Assembly (NCBI GenBank): GCA_011390455.1
Contig: JAABSI010000014.1
Span: 1 to 46,856 of the forward strand
DNA length: 46,856 nucleotides
Direction of reading: 5' to 3'
Source of the DNA: Trueperaceae bacterium
Lineage (GTDB): Bacteria > Deinococcota > Deinococci > Deinococcales > Trueperaceae
Positions 45,447 to 46,856 of this stretch are shown one piece after another. The notes below the pieces were generated by a model. The model worked only from the letters and a program-made list of their open reading frames with translations. It was not told where the DNA came from and ran no database searches. Made by a program: the position numbers and the translations under genes. Within the stretch, counting starts at the first letter, position 1. Each line of letters starts with the position of its first letter.

Positions 45447-46856
45447 GGCTGCGCCCATCCGCGCGAGCGCTCGACGGCGTCGCGCCAGCGGGCGCGGCGC
45501 TCCTCGATCTCGTCGCGTGGCGAGGTCGGTTCGAAGGTGCGGTCCGTTCGCCACGTCGCCGCGACGGCGTCCTGGTCCGGCCAGACGCCGGTCGCCAAGC
45601 CGGCCAGGAAGGCGGCGCCGAGCGCGGTGGTCTCGGTCACCGCCGGCCGCACGACCGGGAGCCCGAGGACGTCGGCCTGGCAGCGCATGAGCAGGTCGTT
45701 GCGGGCGGCGCCGCCATCGACCCGCAGGTCCTGGATCGGCACCGGCGCGTCGGCCGCCATGGCGTCGAGCACGTCCGCCACCGAGAAGGCGATCGCTTCG
45801 AGGGCCGCGCGGGCGAGGTGCGCCGCGGTGGTCCCGCGGGTGATGCCGACGATCGTGCCCCGCGCGTACGGGTCCCACTGGGGCGCGCCCAGGCCGGCGA
45901 ACGCCGGCACGAGCACGACGCCCCCCGTGTCGGGCACGCTGGTGGCCAGCGCCTCGACGTCCTCGGAGCGGTCGATCACCCGGAGGCCGTCGCGCAGCCA
46001 TTGGACGACCGCGCCCGCGACGAAGATGCTCCCTTCGAGGGCGTAGCGCACCTCGCTCGGGAGCTTCCAGGCCACCGTCGACAGCAGCCGGTGGTGCGAG
46101 GGCACGGGTTCGGTACCGGCGTTGAGCACGAGGAAGGCGCCGGTGCCGTACGTGGCCTTCGCCTGGCCCGTCGCGAAGCAGACCTGCCCGAACGTGGCCG
46201 CCTGCTGATCGCCGGCGATCCCGGCGATCGGCGACCCGGCGCACGGCAGGCCGTCCGCGACGTGGCCGACGATCTCGGACGAGCCGACGACGCGGGGGAG
46301 CAGCGCACGCGGGATGCCCCACAGGTCGAGCAGATCGTCGTCCCAATCGAGCCGGTGGAGGTCGAACAGCATCGTCCTCGAGGCGTTCGAGACGTCCGTG
46401 ACGTGCACCTCGCCGCGCGTCAGGCGCGCGACCAGCCACGAGTCGATGGTCCCGAAGGCGAGCTCGCCGCGCTCGGCCCGGGCCCGGGCGCCGGCGACGT
46501 GCTCGAGGAGCCACGCCAGCTTGCTGGCGCTGAAGTAGGCGTCCAACTCGAGTCCGCTGCGCTCGCGAACCAGCTCGGCGGCGCCGGGGCGCGCCCGCAC
46601 CGCGTCGACCGCCCCGGCGGTCCGGCGGTCCTGCCACACGATCGCGGGGGCGATCGGTTGGAGGGTCGTTCGGTCCCACAGCACCGTCGTCTCGCGCTGG
46701 TTGGTGATCCCGATCGCGGCCACGTCGCGGGTCGAGACGTTCGCCGCGGCGAGCGCCTCGCCGAGCACGCCCGACTGCGTCGACCAGATCTCGTTGGCGT
46801 CGTGCTCGACCCAACCCGGCTGCGGGTAGCTCTGCGCGAACTCCTTCTGACCCATC
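45443..46856 (-). CDS. glpK: Glycerol kinase (N-terminus outside window)
   Basis: ATP-dependent FGGY kinase that traps glycerol as glycerol-3-phosphate. About 470 residues are visible, beginning near [18 protein letters not shown]; roughly the first 30 residues with the ALDQGTTS phosphate loop are beyond the window edge. Typical segments are [81 protein letters not shown] and [13 protein letters not shown]. The ATG at 46855 is not the start, because homology continues upstream. It is coupled to glpD by ATGA. Confidence 0.96.
   Translation of the reverse strand, partial: MGQKEFAQSYPQPGWVEHDANEIWSTQSGVLGEALAAANVSTRDVAAIGITNQRETTVLWDRTTLQPIAPAIVWQDRRTAGAVDAVRARPGAAELVRERSGLELDAYFSASKLAWLLEHVAGARARAERGELAFGTIDSWLVARLTRGEVHVTDVSNASRTMLFDLHRLDWDDDLLDLWGIPRALLPRVVGSSEIVGHVADGLPCAGSPIAGIAGDQQAATFGQVCFATGQAKATYGTGAFLVLNAGTEPVPSHHRLLSTVAWKLPSEVRYALEGSIFVAGAVVQWLRDGLRVIDRSEDVEALATSVPDTGGVVLVPAFAGLGAPQWDPYARGTIVGITRGTTAAHLARAALEAIAFSVADVLDAMAADAPVPIQDLRVDGGAARNDLLMRCQADVLGLPVVRPAVTETTALGAAFLAGLATGVWPDQDAVAATWRTDRTFEPTSPRDEIEERRARWRDAVERSRGWAQP

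Overview
The window is about 47 kb of very GC-rich, densely coded bacterial chromosome with no mobile elements, phage genes or CRISPR arrays. Several things together suggest a Deinococcota bacterium, possibly of the Truepera branch: a cytoplasmic Ser/Thr kinase fused to a PQQ-type propeller (like RqkA of Deinococcus radiodurans), MglA/MglB without motility genes, a SpoVS-family protein, a Thermus-like beta-CASP nuclease, and many start codons lying 6-8 nt downstream of a TANNNT -10 box, which is the leaderless mRNA pattern known from Deinococcus. The taxonomic call is inference; no rRNA is present.

Layout. 1-5.3 kb (minus strand): Lon protease cut by the window edge, two metallo-beta-lactamase-fold proteins, rsmB and a spoVS-like gene. 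5.4-12.3 kb (plus): a branched-chain amino acid operon, ilvB-ilvN-ilvC-leuA-cimA, behind a near-consensus promoter and a leader that holds a leaderless small ORF, a terminator-like hairpin and a five-codon minigene. 12.4-17.3 kb (plus): the large glutamate synthase subunit with its own promoter. 17.3-19.4 kb (minus): a ribbon-helix-helix-like regulator coupled to the quinoprotein-type kinase, divergent from murA (plus).

20.7-28.2 kb (minus): a tightly packed chain of a TPR lipoprotein-like/secreted protein, hisC, hisB, hisH, a SPOR-like exported protein, membrane-anchored YvcK and an exported membrane-anchored protein with a glucodextranase-C-like domain; most junctions are 4-nt stop/start overlaps. 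28.3-35.6 kb (minus): nfeD-floA-hypothetical-phoH-pgpH-ybeY-dgkA-cdd, the same order as the Bacillus yqeZ-yqfA-...-phoH-yqfF-yqfG-dgkA-cdd region. phoH lacks ATG/GTG/TTG at its homologous N-terminus and appears to start at ATC.

35.7-46.9 kb: tRNA-Trp and an A-type Fe-S carrier (plus); the complete glycine cleavage set gcvT-gcvH-gcvPA-gcvPB and mglB-mglA (minus); nagB, tRNA-Met and a SugE/Gdx-type SMR exporter (plus); a small zinc-ribbon protein, tRNA-Leu(UAA), glpD and a 5'-truncated glpK (minus).

Functionally the region is core metabolism (Ile/Leu/Val, Glu, His, glycine C1, glycerol), envelope synthesis (MurA, YvcK, DgkA, NagB) and RNA/ribosome maintenance (RsmB, YbeY, PhoH, beta-CASP nuclease). 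The most unusual content is regulatory: leaderless starts, small upstream ORFs that end on ATGA overlaps at ilvB and erpA, an ATC start, and a regulator-kinase two-gene unit.
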